Notes under the pieces: model-generated | What the model saw: only the letters and a program-made list of their open reading frames with translations | The model's database searches: none | Told to the model about the DNA's origin: nothing | Made by a program: the position numbers and the translations under genes | Assembly (NCBI RefSeq): GCF_027922165.1 | Contig: NZ_BSFD01000002.1 | Coordinates: 814,234 to 878,233, forward strand | DNA from: Brevundimonas intermedia | GTDB lineage: Bacteria > Pseudomonadota > Alphaproteobacteria > Caulobacterales > Caulobacteraceae | Length of the DNA: 64,000 bases | Direction: 5' to 3' | Shown: positions 45,265 to 54,530 of the stretch, piece after piece | Layout: the number at the start of each line of letters is the position of its first letter | Numbering within the stretch: position 1 is the first letter of the stretch

Positions 45265-46685
45265 CAGTTGTCCAGCACCCAGGTGTCCTTGGTTCCGCCG
45301 CCCTGGCTGGAGTTGACCACCAGCGACCCCTCCTTCAGCGCCACCCGCGTCAGTCCGCCGGGCGCGACCCGCACCCCCGCCGGACTGGACAGGACGAACG
45401 GCCGCAGATCGACGTGCCGCGGCGACAAGTCGCCTCCATTCAGGGTCGGCGCCGTCGACAGGCTCAGCGTCGGCTGGGCGATGAAATCGTCGGGGTCGGC
45501 GATCAACTTGGCCCGGAACGCCTCGATCTCGGCCTTGGTCGAGGTCGGCCCCACCAGCATGCCGTAACCGCCCGATCCGCCGACCTCCTTGACCACCAGC
45601 TCATCGAGTTTGCCCAGCACCTCCTTCAGCGCGTCCGGCTCGCGGCAGCGCCAGGTCGGCACATTCTTCAGGATGGCGTCCTCGCCGGTGAAGAAGCGGA
45701 TGATCTCGGGCATATAGGTATAGACGGCCTTGTCGTCGGCCACCCCCGTCCCCACCGCATTGGCCAGGGTCACGCGCCCGGCGAAATAGGCCGACATCAG
45801 CCCCGGAACCCCCACCGCCGAGTTCGGCATGAAGGTCAGGGGGTCGATGAAGTCGTCGTCGATGCGGCGATAGATGACGTCGACCCGCTTGGGCCCCTCG
45901 GTCGTGCGCATATAGACGGTGTCGTCATTGACGAAGAGATCCCCGCCCTCGACCAGCTCGACCCCCAGCTTGTCGGCCAGGAAACTGTGCTCGTAATAGG
46001 CCGAGTTGAACGGCCCCGGCGTCAGCACAACGATGGTCGGATCCTCGCCCGCCCCCGACGGCGCCGAGGCCTGCAAGGACCGCAACAGCATGTCGGTATA
46101 AATCTCGACCGGCCGCACCGCATGTTCGGCGAACAGGTCGGGGAACAGCCGCATCATCATCTCGCGGTTCTCCAGCATATAGGAGACCCCGGACGGCGTG
46201 CGGACGTTGTCCTCCAGCACATAGAAGCCGTCCTCGCCCGTGCGGACCAGATCGACCCCGGCGATATGGCACCAGACGTCGCCCGGCGGCCGGCGGCCCT
46301 GCATCTCGGGCCGATAGTGCGGATTGGTCAGGATCAGGTCGGCGGGCACGATCCCGGCGCGGATACAGTCCTGCGGCCCATAGATGTCCTTCAGGAAGGC
46401 GTTGATGGCGGTGACCCGCTGCTTCAGCCCCTTCTCCAGCCCGCCCCATTCATCGGCGCCGATGATGCGCGGCACGACGTCGAACGGGATCAGCCGCTCG
46501 TTAGACTCCTCGTCGCCATAGACGGCGAAGGTCACGCCCATACGGCGGAAGAACAACTCCGCCTGACGCGAGCGCGCCTGCAGCAGATCCGGCGGGGCGT
46601 TTTCCAGCCAGGCCGCCAGGGTCTTGTAGCTGTCGCGGATCGTCCCCGATCCGCCGCCGTTCATTTCGTCGAAAGCTCTCGTCAT
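45264..46685 (-). CDS. circularly permuted ATP-grasp type 2 protein (Anbu operon)
   Basis: 473 aa from the ATG at 46685; the frame extends to 46901, but the upstream part lies in a repeat and low-complexity stretch and the conserved family start is FDEMNG. Motifs: ERLIPFDVVPRIIG, GFYVLEDNVRTPSGVSYMLENR, VLTPGPFNSAYYEHSFLA, YRRIDDDFIDPL, NAVGTGVADDKAVYTYMPEI, and VVKEVGGSGGYGM as a glycine-rich ATP loop. It likely joins amino acids or peptides at the expense of ATP. First gene of the operon; a palindrome stands 50 bp upstream. Confidence 0.93.
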   Translation of the reverse strand: MTRAFDEMNGGGSGTIRDSYKTLAAWLENAPPDLLQARSRQAELFFRRMGVTFAVYGDEESNERLIPFDVVPRIIGADEWGGLEKGLKQRVTAINAFLKDIYGPQDCIRAGIVPADLILTNPHYRPEMQGRRPPGDVWCHIAGVDLVRTGEDGFYVLEDNVRTPSGVSYMLENREMMMRLFPDLFAEHAVRPVEIYTDMLLRSLQASAPSGAGEDPTIVVLTPGPFNSAYYEHSFLADKLGVELVEGGDLFVNDDTVYMRTTEGPKRVDVIYRRIDDDFIDPLTFMPNSAVGVPGLMSAYFAGRVTLANAVGTGVADDKAVYTYMPEIIRFFTGEDAILKNVPTWRCREPDALKEVLGKLDELVVKEVGGSGGYGMLVGPTSTKAEIEAFRAKLIADPDDFIAQPTLSLSTAPTLNGGDLSPRHVDLRPFVLSSPAGVRVAPGGLTRVALKEGSLVVNSSQGGGTKDTWVLDN

Positions 46686-46735
46686 TCGCCCCCGCCGCGT
46701 TGAGTTCGCAGCTTGATCGATCCCCAACGAAAAGC

Positions 46736-46751
46736 GCAACAGTTTTGTTGC
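46736..46751. promoter_or_regulatory. palindrome upstream of the Anbu operon
   Basis: GCAACA-GTTT-TGTTGC, a perfect 6-bp inverted repeat with a 4-nt centre, 51 bp before the ATP-grasp start and in the only AT-rich patch of the leader. A candidate operator; the regulator is unknown. Confidence 0.35.
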
Positions 46752-46780
46752 ACTGCGGCGACGACGAAGCGGCGGGGCGC

Positions 46781-46944
46781 CTCTCCCTTCCCCTGCGGGG
46801 GAGGGGGGCTGAGCCGAAGGCGAAGCCGGGTGGGGGCGGCAGGGCGACACGGGACATATCTCGCGAGGCAGAACCCGTGCGACCCTGCCGGGCCGCCCCA
46901 CCCGGTCCCTACGCGACCGCCCTCCCCCGCAGGGGGAGGGAGAA
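46781..46944. repeat. long imperfect palindromic intergenic element (C/G-rich)
   Basis: About 164 bp between converging or tandem gene ends. The outer 22-25 bp arms (46781-46805 and 46920-46944) are near-complementary, each containing its own CCCCTGCGGGG-type hairpin. An inner pair (46827-46846 and 46882-46905) is also complementary. It folds as one long cruciform or hairpin. It abuts the stop of the flavoprotein gene at 46953. Confidence 0.7.
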
Positions 46945-46952
46945 GGCCTGCG

Positions 46953-48158
46953 TCACACCCCCACCGCCTTCATCGAAACCGAGACGTCCGCCAGCTTCGC
47001 CACATCCACCGGCGTCCCCCTCCCGATCAGCTGTTTGCCCGCCATGAATTCCGGCGGCGCATTGACCGCCTCGACGCAGACCACTCGGTCGCCGCTCAGG
47101 TGAAACACCGCAAATCCTCCCGCCGTCGGATCGCCCCGCACCACCTGACGGTCCGCATCGAACGGCAGGCCCGCGATCTGAAGCTTGAAGTCATATTGAT
47201 CGGACCAGAACCACGGCACCTCGGCCGCCGGGCCCGGTCGTCCGACGATGGCCGCCGCCGCCTGCTTCGCCTGTTCCAAAGCATTGGGCACGCTCTCCAG
47301 CCGGCGCGAGACGCCGCCGTGCACGGGGATCGGCCGGCGCGTCATGTCCCCGACGGCGAAGACGGCCGGGTCGCTGGTCCGCGCCTGCTCGTCCACCACC
47401 ACCCCGTCGTCGCAGCGCAGGCCCGCCGACCCCGCCAGGCTGTCGCACGCCAGGGCCCCGACCCCGACCAGAACCGCATCCGCCCGCACCACCGATCCGT
47501 CCGCCAGGGTCACGCCGTCATGGGCCACGGCGACCACCTCGGCCCCGGTCAGGATCTCGACCCCATGCGCCCGATGCTGGGCGGTGAAGAAGGCCGACAG
47601 GGTCTCGGACGCCACCCGCGCCAGCACGCGCGGCGCGCGCTCGATCACCACCGCCTCGGCGCCCAGAGCCCGGGCCGAGGCCGCCGCCTCCAGCCCGACA
47701 TAGCCGCCGCCGACCACCGCCAGCCGCTTGCCCGGCCCCAGCACGGCCTTCAGCCGTTCCGCGTCCTTCAGCGTCCGCAGTTCCAGCAGGTCGGGATGAT
47801 CCCCGCCCGGAACCGGCAGTTTGCGCGCCGTCGATCCCGTCGCCAGCACCAGGACGTCATAGGCCTCTGACGTCCCGTCATGGAAGGCGACCGTCTTCGC
47901 CTCCGGGTCCACCGACACGGCGACCGTCGACGGCCGAAACTCGATCCCCTGTTCCTCATAGAAGCTCAGGGGCCGCAGCATCAGCCCCTCCAGATTCGCC
48001 TCGCCCTTCAGCCAAGCCTTGGACAGGGGCGGCCGCTGATACGGCGGCGCATCCTCCTCTCCGACCAGCATGATCGGCCCCTCATGGCCGTACTGCCGCA
48101 GAAACGCCGCGACGGAGCCGCCGGCATGTCCGGCGCCGATGATCAGGATCTTGGTCAT
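46953..48158 (-). CDS. FAD-dependent ferredoxin-reductase-like oxidoreductase
   Basis: 401 aa. It has two Rossmann folds: FAD-binding IIGAGHAGGSVAAFLR at the start and NAD-binding VVGGGYVGLEAAASARALG (about 150), plus VFAVGDMTRRP and the C-terminal reductase-family domain (WFWSDQYDFKLQIAG). This matches the reductase component of ring-hydroxylating and P450 systems (BphA4/putidaredoxin reductase type). No ferredoxin or oxygenase gene is nearby, so the electron acceptor is unknown. ATG at 48158. Confidence 0.93.
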   Translation of the reverse strand: MTKILIIGAGHAGGSVAAFLRQYGHEGPIMLVGEEDAPPYQRPPLSKAWLKGEANLEGLMLRPLSFYEEQGIEFRPSTVAVSVDPEAKTVAFHDGTSEAYDVLVLATGSTARKLPVPGGDHPDLLELRTLKDAERLKAVLGPGKRLAVVGGGYVGLEAAASARALGAEAVVIERAPRVLARVASETLSAFFTAQHRAHGVEILTGAEVVAVAHDGVTLADGSVVRADAVLVGVGALACDSLAGSAGLRCDDGVVVDEQARTSDPAVFAVGDMTRRPIPVHGGVSRRLESVPNALEQAKQAAAAIVGRPGPAAEVPWFWSDQYDFKLQIAGLPFDADRQVVRGDPTAGGFAVFHLSGDRVVCVEAVNAPPEFMAGKQLIGRGTPVDVAKLADVSVSMKAVGV

Positions 48159-48189
48159 GACGACGCAGATAATGCGCGCCGCACGTCCT

Positions 48190-48317
48190 GTCTCCTCCCC
48201 GTCGCGAAGCGATGGGGAGGTGGCGCGGCGCCTGCGCCATGACGGAGGGGTTCTTCACCGCATCACCGGCGCCCGTGGGACTTCAAGAGCCCCCTCCCCG
48301 CTTCGCAAGGAGGAGAC
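48190..48317. repeat. palindromic intergenic element upstream of the TrpR-like gene
   Basis: About 128 bp. The outer arms (48190-48220 and 48291-48317) share GTCTCCTCC/GGAGGAGAC and CCCCGCTTCGC-type complementary blocks, with an internal hairpin (GCGCGGCGCCTGCGCC) in between. Same general build as the element at 46.8 kb. Confidence 0.65.
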
Positions 48318-48332
48318 GAACAAACCCTTGAC

Positions 48333-48360
48333 CGTTCCACTGTTACAGCATAGTGGAACG
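48333..48360 (+). promoter_or_regulatory. operator-like palindrome over the promoter of the TrpR-like gene
   Basis: CGTTCCACT and AGTGGAACG, perfect 9-bp arms with a 10-bp centre. A TTGACC (48328-48333) overlaps its left edge as a -35, and the start codon at 48364 follows only 3 bp after the right arm. This is the expected layout for autorepression by the TrpR-like protein, possibly controlling the his genes too. Confidence 0.55.
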
Positions 48361-48363
48361 CGC

Positions 48364-48654
48364 ATGACGACCCCGCCCGCCCGCGACGCCCTCTATGACG
48401 CCCTGCTGTCGATGCAGACGCGCGCCGAGATCGACGCCTTCCTGGCCGATCTCTGCACCCCGGCGGAACTGCGCGCCTTCGCCGAGCGCTGGCAGGTGGC
48501 GCGCCTGCTCGACGCCGGCGACAAGTCCTATCGCGAGATTGCGGCCGAGGCCCACGCCAGCCCCACCACCGTCGTCCGCGTCGCCCGTTATCTCAAAGAC
48601 ATGCCGCACCAGGGCTACCGCATCGCCCTGGACCGCCTGAAGAACACGAACTGA
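48364..48654 (+). CDS. TrpR-related (YerC/YecD family) DNA-binding protein, candidate his regulator
   Basis: 96 aa, ATG at 48364. All-helical TrpR-like fold with an HTH: SYREIAAEAHASPTTVVRVARYL (about 60-82); the N-terminal part RAEIDAFLADLCTPAELRAFAERW matches the YerC/YecD family. It sits 10 bp upstream of hisG and is probably co-transcribed with the his operon. A TrpR-family repressor of histidine genes has been proposed for other bacteria; here a strong palindrome covers the promoter. Amino-acid-responsive control of his genes is inferred. Confidence 0.85.
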   Translation: MTTPPARDALYDALLSMQTRAEIDAFLADLCTPAELRAFAERWQVARLLDAGDKSYREIAAEAHASPTTVVRVARYLKDMPHQGYRIALDRLKNTN

Positions 48655-48664
48655 GTATCCGAAC

Positions 48665-49546
48665 ATGAGCACCGTCCAAGGCCGGCTTCGCATCGCCGTC
48701 CAGAAATCCGGCCGTCTGGCCGACCGCAGTCTCGACCTGATCCGCGACGCGGGTCTGAAATGGGTCAAGGGCCACAACGACCTGCTGTACCGGGTCGAGA
48801 ACTATCCGATCGACCTGCTGCGCGTCCGCGACGACGACATCCCCACCTTCGTGGCCGACGGCGTCTGCGACCTGGGGATCGTCGGCGAGAACGTGTTGGA
48901 GGAGGGCCGCAACGGCGGCGCCAACGCCTCCGTGGTCATGCCCCTGGGCTTTGGCCGCTGCACCCTGAAGATCGCCACCCCCCCGACCCTGGCCTATGAC
49001 AGCCCGGCCTCGCTGGACGGGCTACGCATCGCCACCTCCTATCCCAAGATCCTGCGCCGCTTCCTGGACGAGCGCGGGGTCAAGGCCGACATCGTCGTCA
49101 TGCGCGGCGCCGTCGAGGTCGCGCCCCGGCTGAAGCTGGCCGCCGCCATCTGCGACCTGGTCTCGACCGGCGCGACGCTGGAGGCCAACGGCCTGGGCGC
49201 CAAGGACACGGTGCTGGAAAGCCAGGCCGTCCTGATCCAGTCCCCCGTCGCCCCCGAGCCCGCCCTGCAACATCTGCTGGACAGTATCATCGAGCGGATG
49301 TCGGGCGTCGTGTCCTCGCAAGGCGCTAAATACGTCATGCTGAACGCCCCGCGTTCGGCGCTGGATCAGATCACCGCCATCCTGCCCGGCGCCGGCTCGC
49401 CCACCGTCATGCCCTTGATGGGCCGCGACGACGCGGTCGCCGTCCACGCCGTCTGCCAGGAGGCCGTCTTCTGGGAGACGCTGGAGAAGCTGAAGGCCGC
49501 CGGCGCCTCGGCCATCCTGGTCCTGCCCATTGAGAAGATGATGTGA
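48665..49546 (+). CDS. hisG: ATP phosphoribosyltransferase, long form (HisG)
   Basis: 293 aa. First step of histidine synthesis (ATP plus PRPP). Motifs: RIAVQKSGRLADRSLDLI, DLGIVGENVL, ATSYPKILRRFLDERG and DLVSTGATLEANGL (PRPP site). The C-terminal regulatory domain (about 215-293: YVMLNAPRSALDQITAILPG, SPTVMPL) is present, so this is the long, histidine-feedback-inhibited form that needs no HisZ. Stop overlaps hisD by 4 bp. Confidence 0.97.
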   Translation: MSTVQGRLRIAVQKSGRLADRSLDLIRDAGLKWVKGHNDLLYRVENYPIDLLRVRDDDIPTFVADGVCDLGIVGENVLEEGRNGGANASVVMPLGFGRCTLKIATPPTLAYDSPASLDGLRIATSYPKILRRFLDERGVKADIVVMRGAVEVAPRLKLAAAICDLVSTGATLEANGLGAKDTVLESQAVLIQSPVAPEPALQHLLDSIIERMSGVVSSQGAKYVMLNAPRSALDQITAILPGAGSPTVMPLMGRDDAVAVHAVCQEAVFWETLEKLKAAGASAILVLPIEKMM

Positions 49547-50853
49547 TGAAACTCATCGACTGGTCCTCCCTCGACGCCGCCGGGAAAAAATCGGCCCTCG
49601 CCCGCCCGGCCCAGCGCACCGCCGGCGACGTGACCGAGGTGGTCCGCACCATCCTGGACGACGTGCGCCAACGCGGCGGCGCGGCGGTCACCGACTGGTG
49701 CCTGAAGCTGGACAAGGCCCCGCCCCGCCGCATCGCCATCACGCCCGAGGCCGTGGCCGAGGCCCGCAACGCCCTGCCCCCCGGCGACGTGCGCGCCCTA
49801 CGCATGGCGGCCGAGAATGTGCGGGTCTTCCACCAGGCGACCAAGCCGGAGGACACCCCCTTCATCGAGACCACCCCCGGCGTGCGTTCAAAACTGGCCT
49901 GGCGTCCCATCGCCTCGGCCGGGCTCTACATCCCCGGCGGCACCGCCCCCCTGTTCTCGTCCCTGCTGATGCTGGCCATACCGGCCGGCGTCGCGGGCGT
50001 GGGCCAGCGCGTCGCCGTCACCCCGCCTTCAAAAGACGGCGGCGTCCACCCCGCCATGATCCTGGCCGCCGCTGAGGCGGAGCTGGACGCCCTCTGGCTG
50101 ATGGGCGGCGCCCAGGCCATCGCCGCCCTGACCTTCGGCGTCGAACTGGAGGACGGAATCATCCCCGCCTGCGACAAGCTGTTCGGCCCCGGCAACGCCT
50201 ATGTCGCCGAAGCCAAGAAGCAGGCGAGCGCTCTGCCAGGCGGCCCCGCCGTCGACATGCCCGCCGGTCCGTCCGAACTGATGGTCATCGTCGACCGCGA
50301 CGCCGCGCCCGAGATCGCCGCCGCCGACCTGCTCAGCCAGGCCGAGCACGACGCCGACGCCCAGGTCATCCTGGTCTCCACAAGCCGCGCAACCGTCGAC
50401 TACATCCTGTCGGAGGTTGAGACCCAGGTCGCGACCCTGCCGCGCGAAGCCATCGCCCGCGCCTCGCTGACCGAAGCCCGCGCCATCCTGGTCCGCGATC
50501 TCGACGCCGCCGCAGAGGTCGCCAACCTGTATGGCCCCGAACACCTGGCGATCCAGGTGGACGATCCCGAGCCCCTGGTGGATTCGATCAAGGCCGCCGG
50601 CGCCGTCTTCGTCGGCCGGTTCGCAGCCGAGACCCTGGGCGACTACGCCGCCGGCCCCAGCCACGTCCTGCCGACCGACGGCGGCGCCCGCACCCTGGGC
50701 GGCGTCACCACCGCCAGCTTCATGACCACCATGTCGGTCCAGCTGGTCACCGAGGCCGGCGCCCGCGCGCTTGCGCCCATCGCCGCCCGCCTGGCCCGGA
50801 TGGAAGGCCTGGAAGCCCACGCCCGCGCCGCCGACCTGAGGGCCGAAGGATGA
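49543..50853 (+). CDS. hisD: histidinol dehydrogenase (HisD)
   Basis: 436 aa. It oxidises L-histidinol to L-histidine with two NAD. Signature: GLYIPGGTAPLFSSLLMLAIPA, the DKLFGPGNAYVAEAK segment, PAGPSELMVI and the zinc/catalytic QAEHDADAQ and GPEHLAI/GPSHVLPTDG histidines. Length is normal. ATGA overlaps at both ends place it in the translationally coupled his operon. Confidence 0.97.
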   Translation: MMKLIDWSSLDAAGKKSALARPAQRTAGDVTEVVRTILDDVRQRGGAAVTDWCLKLDKAPPRRIAITPEAVAEARNALPPGDVRALRMAAENVRVFHQATKPEDTPFIETTPGVRSKLAWRPIASAGLYIPGGTAPLFSSLLMLAIPAGVAGVGQRVAVTPPSKDGGVHPAMILAAAEAELDALWLMGGAQAIAALTFGVELEDGIIPACDKLFGPGNAYVAEAKKQASALPGGPAVDMPAGPSELMVIVDRDAAPEIAAADLLSQAEHDADAQVILVSTSRATVDYILSEVETQVATLPREAIARASLTEARAILVRDLDAAAEVANLYGPEHLAIQVDDPEPLVDSIKAAGAVFVGRFAAETLGDYAAGPSHVLPTDGGARTLGGVTTASFMTTMSVQLVTEAGARALAPIAARLARMEGLEAHARAADLRAEG

Positions 50854-52274
50854 CCCTGCCCGCCCCCTATCCCCCGCTCGTCTCCGGCGGCGACGGCCTG
50901 GACCGCTATCCCGGCGAGCCTGCCGCCCTCGCCGCCCGCATGGCCGCCATCTACGCCGTGCCCGCCGACCAGGTCCTGCCGGTCCGCGGCCTGACCCACG
51001 GGCTGGAACTGGCCTATCGCCTCGCCGCCCGCGACGGCGGTTCGGTCGAGGCGCCCAAGGCCGAGCCCTATGACAGTCTCGCCGCCATCTATCCGGCCAA
51101 GGGCGAACCGGCAGTGGTGGTCATCCGCGCCCTCGGCTCGCCAGAGGCCGTCGCCGAAATGGCCGCCCGTGTCGCCCCCGCCCTGCTGGTGGTGGACGAA
51201 GGCCTGATCGAGTTCTCCGACAGCGTCTCCGCCGCCACCGTCGTCGCCGACCAGCCGAACCTGGTCGTGCTGCGCAGCCTGTCCCTGGCCTATGGTTTAG
51301 CCGGCGCCCGCGTCGGCGCCGCCATCGCCCAAGCCCCGACCCTGGCCCGCCTCGCCTCGGTGCTCGAGCCCTACGCCCTGCCCGAACCCCTGGTGCGGCT
51401 GGCGCAACAGGCGCTGGACCCGTCGCGGATGATCGAGACTGCCGAGCGGATCGCCTCGGTCCGGCGCGAGCGCGAGCGGATCGCCCGCGAACTGGGCCGC
51501 CAGATGCCGGTCGAGCCCGGCGTCGGCCCCATCGTCATGGCTCGACCGGAAAACCCCGCCGCCGCCCTGGCTGCGTTGGCCACCTATGGCGTCGCGGCCG
51601 ACCTGTCCGGCGAGCGCCTGCGCCTGCCCGTCTCGATCAAGCCCGAGGTCAACGACCGGCTGCTGGCCGCCTTCGGCCTGACGCCCGCCAAGCGCCGCCC
51701 GGCCCGCGTCGGCCAGGCCGTGCGCGATACGAAGGAGACCCGTATCGTCTGCGCCGTCGACCTGGACGCCCCCGGCCCCATCAAGATCGAGACCGGCGTC
51801 GGCTTCTTCGACCATATGCTGGAGCAGATCGCGGCTCACGGCGGCTTCTCCCTGCGGCTCCAATGCGAGGGCGACCTGCACACCGACCCGCACCACACCA
51901 TCGAGGACAGCGCCATCGCCCTGGGCCAGGCGCTGAAACAGGCGCTGGGCGAGCGAAAGGGCATCGCCCGCTACGGCTTCGTCCTGCCGATGGACGAGGC
52001 CAACGCCACCGTCTCCATCGACCTGTCCGGTCGTCCCTATCCGCTGTTCGAAGGCACGTTCGACACCCCCTTCATCGGCGACTACCGCACCGACCTGACG
52101 GCCCACGTCTTCCGCTCCCTGGCCGAGGCCATGGGCGCCGCCGTCCACATCTCGGTCACAGGCCAGGACGACCACCACAAGACCGAAGCCGTCTACAAGG
52201 CCTTCGGCCGCGCCCTACGCCAGGCCATCCGGGTCGAGGGCGACGCGGTGCCGTCCACCAAGGGGGTGCTGTGA
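50850..52274 (+). CDS. hisB: fusion: HisC-like pseudo-aminotransferase + imidazoleglycerol-phosphate dehydratase (HisB)
   Basis: 474 aa in one uninterrupted frame. Residues about 280-474 are a complete HisB: ETGVGFFDHMLEQIAAHGGF, HTDPHHTIEDSAIALGQAL, and GQDDHHKTEAVYKAFGRALR with its metal-binding histidines. Residues 1-275 follow the HisC (fold-type I aminotransferase) sequence, but the PLP lysine of the usual RTxSKAxGLAGxR is a leucine (RSLSLAYGLAGAR, L146), and the usual DEAYxEF reads DEGLIEF. So the N-terminal domain cannot be a normal PLP enzyme; it may be a structural or regulatory pseudoenzyme. The functional hisC must be elsewhere. HisB call sure; HisC-like origin inferred from motif spacing. 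Confidence 0.92.
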   Translation: MTLPAPYPPLVSGGDGLDRYPGEPAALAARMAAIYAVPADQVLPVRGLTHGLELAYRLAARDGGSVEAPKAEPYDSLAAIYPAKGEPAVVVIRALGSPEAVAEMAARVAPALLVVDEGLIEFSDSVSAATVVADQPNLVVLRSLSLAYGLAGARVGAAIAQAPTLARLASVLEPYALPEPLVRLAQQALDPSRMIETAERIASVRRERERIARELGRQMPVEPGVGPIVMARPENPAAALAALATYGVAADLSGERLRLPVSIKPEVNDRLLAAFGLTPAKRRPARVGQAVRDTKETRIVCAVDLDAPGPIKIETGVGFFDHMLEQIAAHGGFSLRLQCEGDLHTDPHHTIEDSAIALGQALKQALGERKGIARYGFVLPMDEANATVSIDLSGRPYPLFEGTFDTPFIGDYRTDLTAHVFRSLAEAMGAAVHISVTGQDDHHKTEAVYKAFGRALRQAIRVEGDAVPSTKGVL

Positions 52275-52873
52275 CCGAGGTCGCCGTCATCGCCTATGGC
52301 GCCGGCAACGTCGCCTCGGTCCAGTTCGCGCTCGAGCGTCTGGGCGCCACCGTCCGCCTGACCGACGATCCCGCCGTGATCGCCGAGGCCGAACGGGTCA
52401 TCCTGCCCGGCGTCGGCGCGGCCGGCTACGCCATGAGCCGCCTGTCGGAACTGGGCCTGGTCGAACCGATCCGCGCCTTCCCCCGCCCCCTGCTGGGCGT
52501 CTGCCTGGGCCAGCAACTGCTGTTCGAAACCAGCCAGGAGGGCGAGGGCGTCGATCTGCTGGGCTTCATCCCCGGCGCCGTCTCCCGGCTGGAGCCGGCG
52601 GGCGCCCTGCCCGTGCCGCATATGGGCTGGAGCCGGCTGACGCGCGACCGCGACGACCCGCTGCTGGAGGGCGTCGCCGACGGCGCCTACGCCTATTTCG
52701 TCCACGGCTATGTCTGTCCCGACGGCCCCGCCACCCTGGCCCGCTCCGACTATGGCGGCCCGGTCCCCGCCATGGTCCGATCCGCCAACCGCTGGGGCTG
52801 CCAGTTCCACCCCGAACGCTCGGCCGAGGCCGGGGCCATGATTTTGCGGAACTTCCTGCAGGTCGCCGCTTGA
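52271..52873 (+). CDS. hisH: imidazole glycerol phosphate synthase, glutaminase subunit (HisH)
   Basis: 200 aa, GTG start at 52271 overlapping the HisB stop. Class I amidotransferase: VAVIAYGAGNVASV at the start, oxyanion loop PGVGA, nucleophile Cys in LLGVCLGQQLLFE (about 78), His and Glu in QFHPERSAEAG. It supplies ammonia to HisF. It is followed by a 108-bp palindromic element before hisA. Confidence 0.97.
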   Translation: MTEVAVIAYGAGNVASVQFALERLGATVRLTDDPAVIAEAERVILPGVGAAGYAMSRLSELGLVEPIRAFPRPLLGVCLGQQLLFETSQEGEGVDLLGFIPGAVSRLEPAGALPVPHMGWSRLTRDRDDPLLEGVADGAYAYFVHGYVCPDGPATLARSDYGGPVPAMVRSANRWGCQFHPERSAEAGAMILRNFLQVAA

Positions 52874-52894
52874 CCGGCGCCGCCTCCCCCTCTC

Positions 52895-53002
52895 CGTCAT
52901 CCTCGGGCTTGACCCGAGGACCGGACCATCCGCCGCTCGTGCGAACGAGGCCCCGCACGAACCGATCCACGCCCGATCCTCGGGTCAAGCCCGAGGATGA
53001 CG
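52895..53002. repeat. palindromic intergenic element, family A (inside the his operon)
   Basis: Perfect 26-bp inverted arms (52895-52920 and 52977-53002) bounded by CGTCATCC/GGATGACG, each arm itself a hairpin around GGGCTTGACCC. The 56-bp centre is unrelated between copies. The same arms occur at 60819-60925. It lies between hisH and hisA. Confidence 0.85.
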
Positions 53003-53018
53003 AACGGAAGCCGACCCC

Positions 53019-53752
53019 ATGCTGATCTACCCCGCCATCGACCTGAAGGACGGCGTCTGCGTGCGCCTGATGCACGGCAAGTTCGACCAGGTGACGCAAT
53101 ACGACGAGCAGCCCGCCGTCCGCCTCAGCGCCTTCGCGGCCGAGGGCGCCGAGTGGATTCACATCGTCGATCTGGACGGCGCCGAGGCCGGCCAGGCCAT
53201 GCAGCACGCCCTGATCGGCGACCTGACCCGCGCCATCCAGGTCAAGATCCAGTCCGGTGGCGGCGTCCGCGGCGCCAATGACGTGGCCAAGCTGCTGGAC
53301 GCCGGCGTGTCGCGCGTCGTCGTCGGCTCGCTGGCGGTGACCCAACCCAACGACGTCGCCGCCTGGCTCAAGGGCTTCGGCGTCGAGCAGATCACCCTGG
53401 CCCTGGACGTCAAGATCGAGGACGGCATGCCCGTTCCCGCCCTGAAGGGCTGGACCCAGTCGTCGGGCGTCACCCTGTGGGAGGCGCTGGATCGGTATCC
53501 CAAGGGGACGGCCAAACACCTGCTGGTCACCGATGTCGGCCGCGACGGCGCAATGACCGGCCCCAATCTGGAGCTGCTGGCCGAAATCCGCCGCCGTCGC
53601 CCGGATCTGGTGCTGCAGGCCTCGGGCGGGGTCTCGTCGCTGGAGGATCTCGCGGCGGTGAAGGCCCTGGGCTGCAACGGCGCCATCGTCGGCCGCGCCC
53701 TGTACGAGAACCGCTTCACCCTGCCCGAAGCCATCGCGACGGCTAAACGGTC

Positions 53753-53756
<4 letters not shown>
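53019..53756 (+). CDS. hisA: ProFAR isomerase (HisA)
   Basis: 245 aa. TIM-barrel isomerase: LIYPAIDLKDGVCVRL with the catalytic Asp, IHIVDLDGAEAGQ, the SGGGVR phosphate loop, second Asp in VTDVGRDGAMTGPN and SGGVSSLEDL. It converts ProFAR to PRFAR. Stop overlaps the hisF GTG start by 4 bp. Confidence 0.97.
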
Positions 53757-54520
<764 letters not shown>

Positions 54521-54530
54521 TTTTATATCT

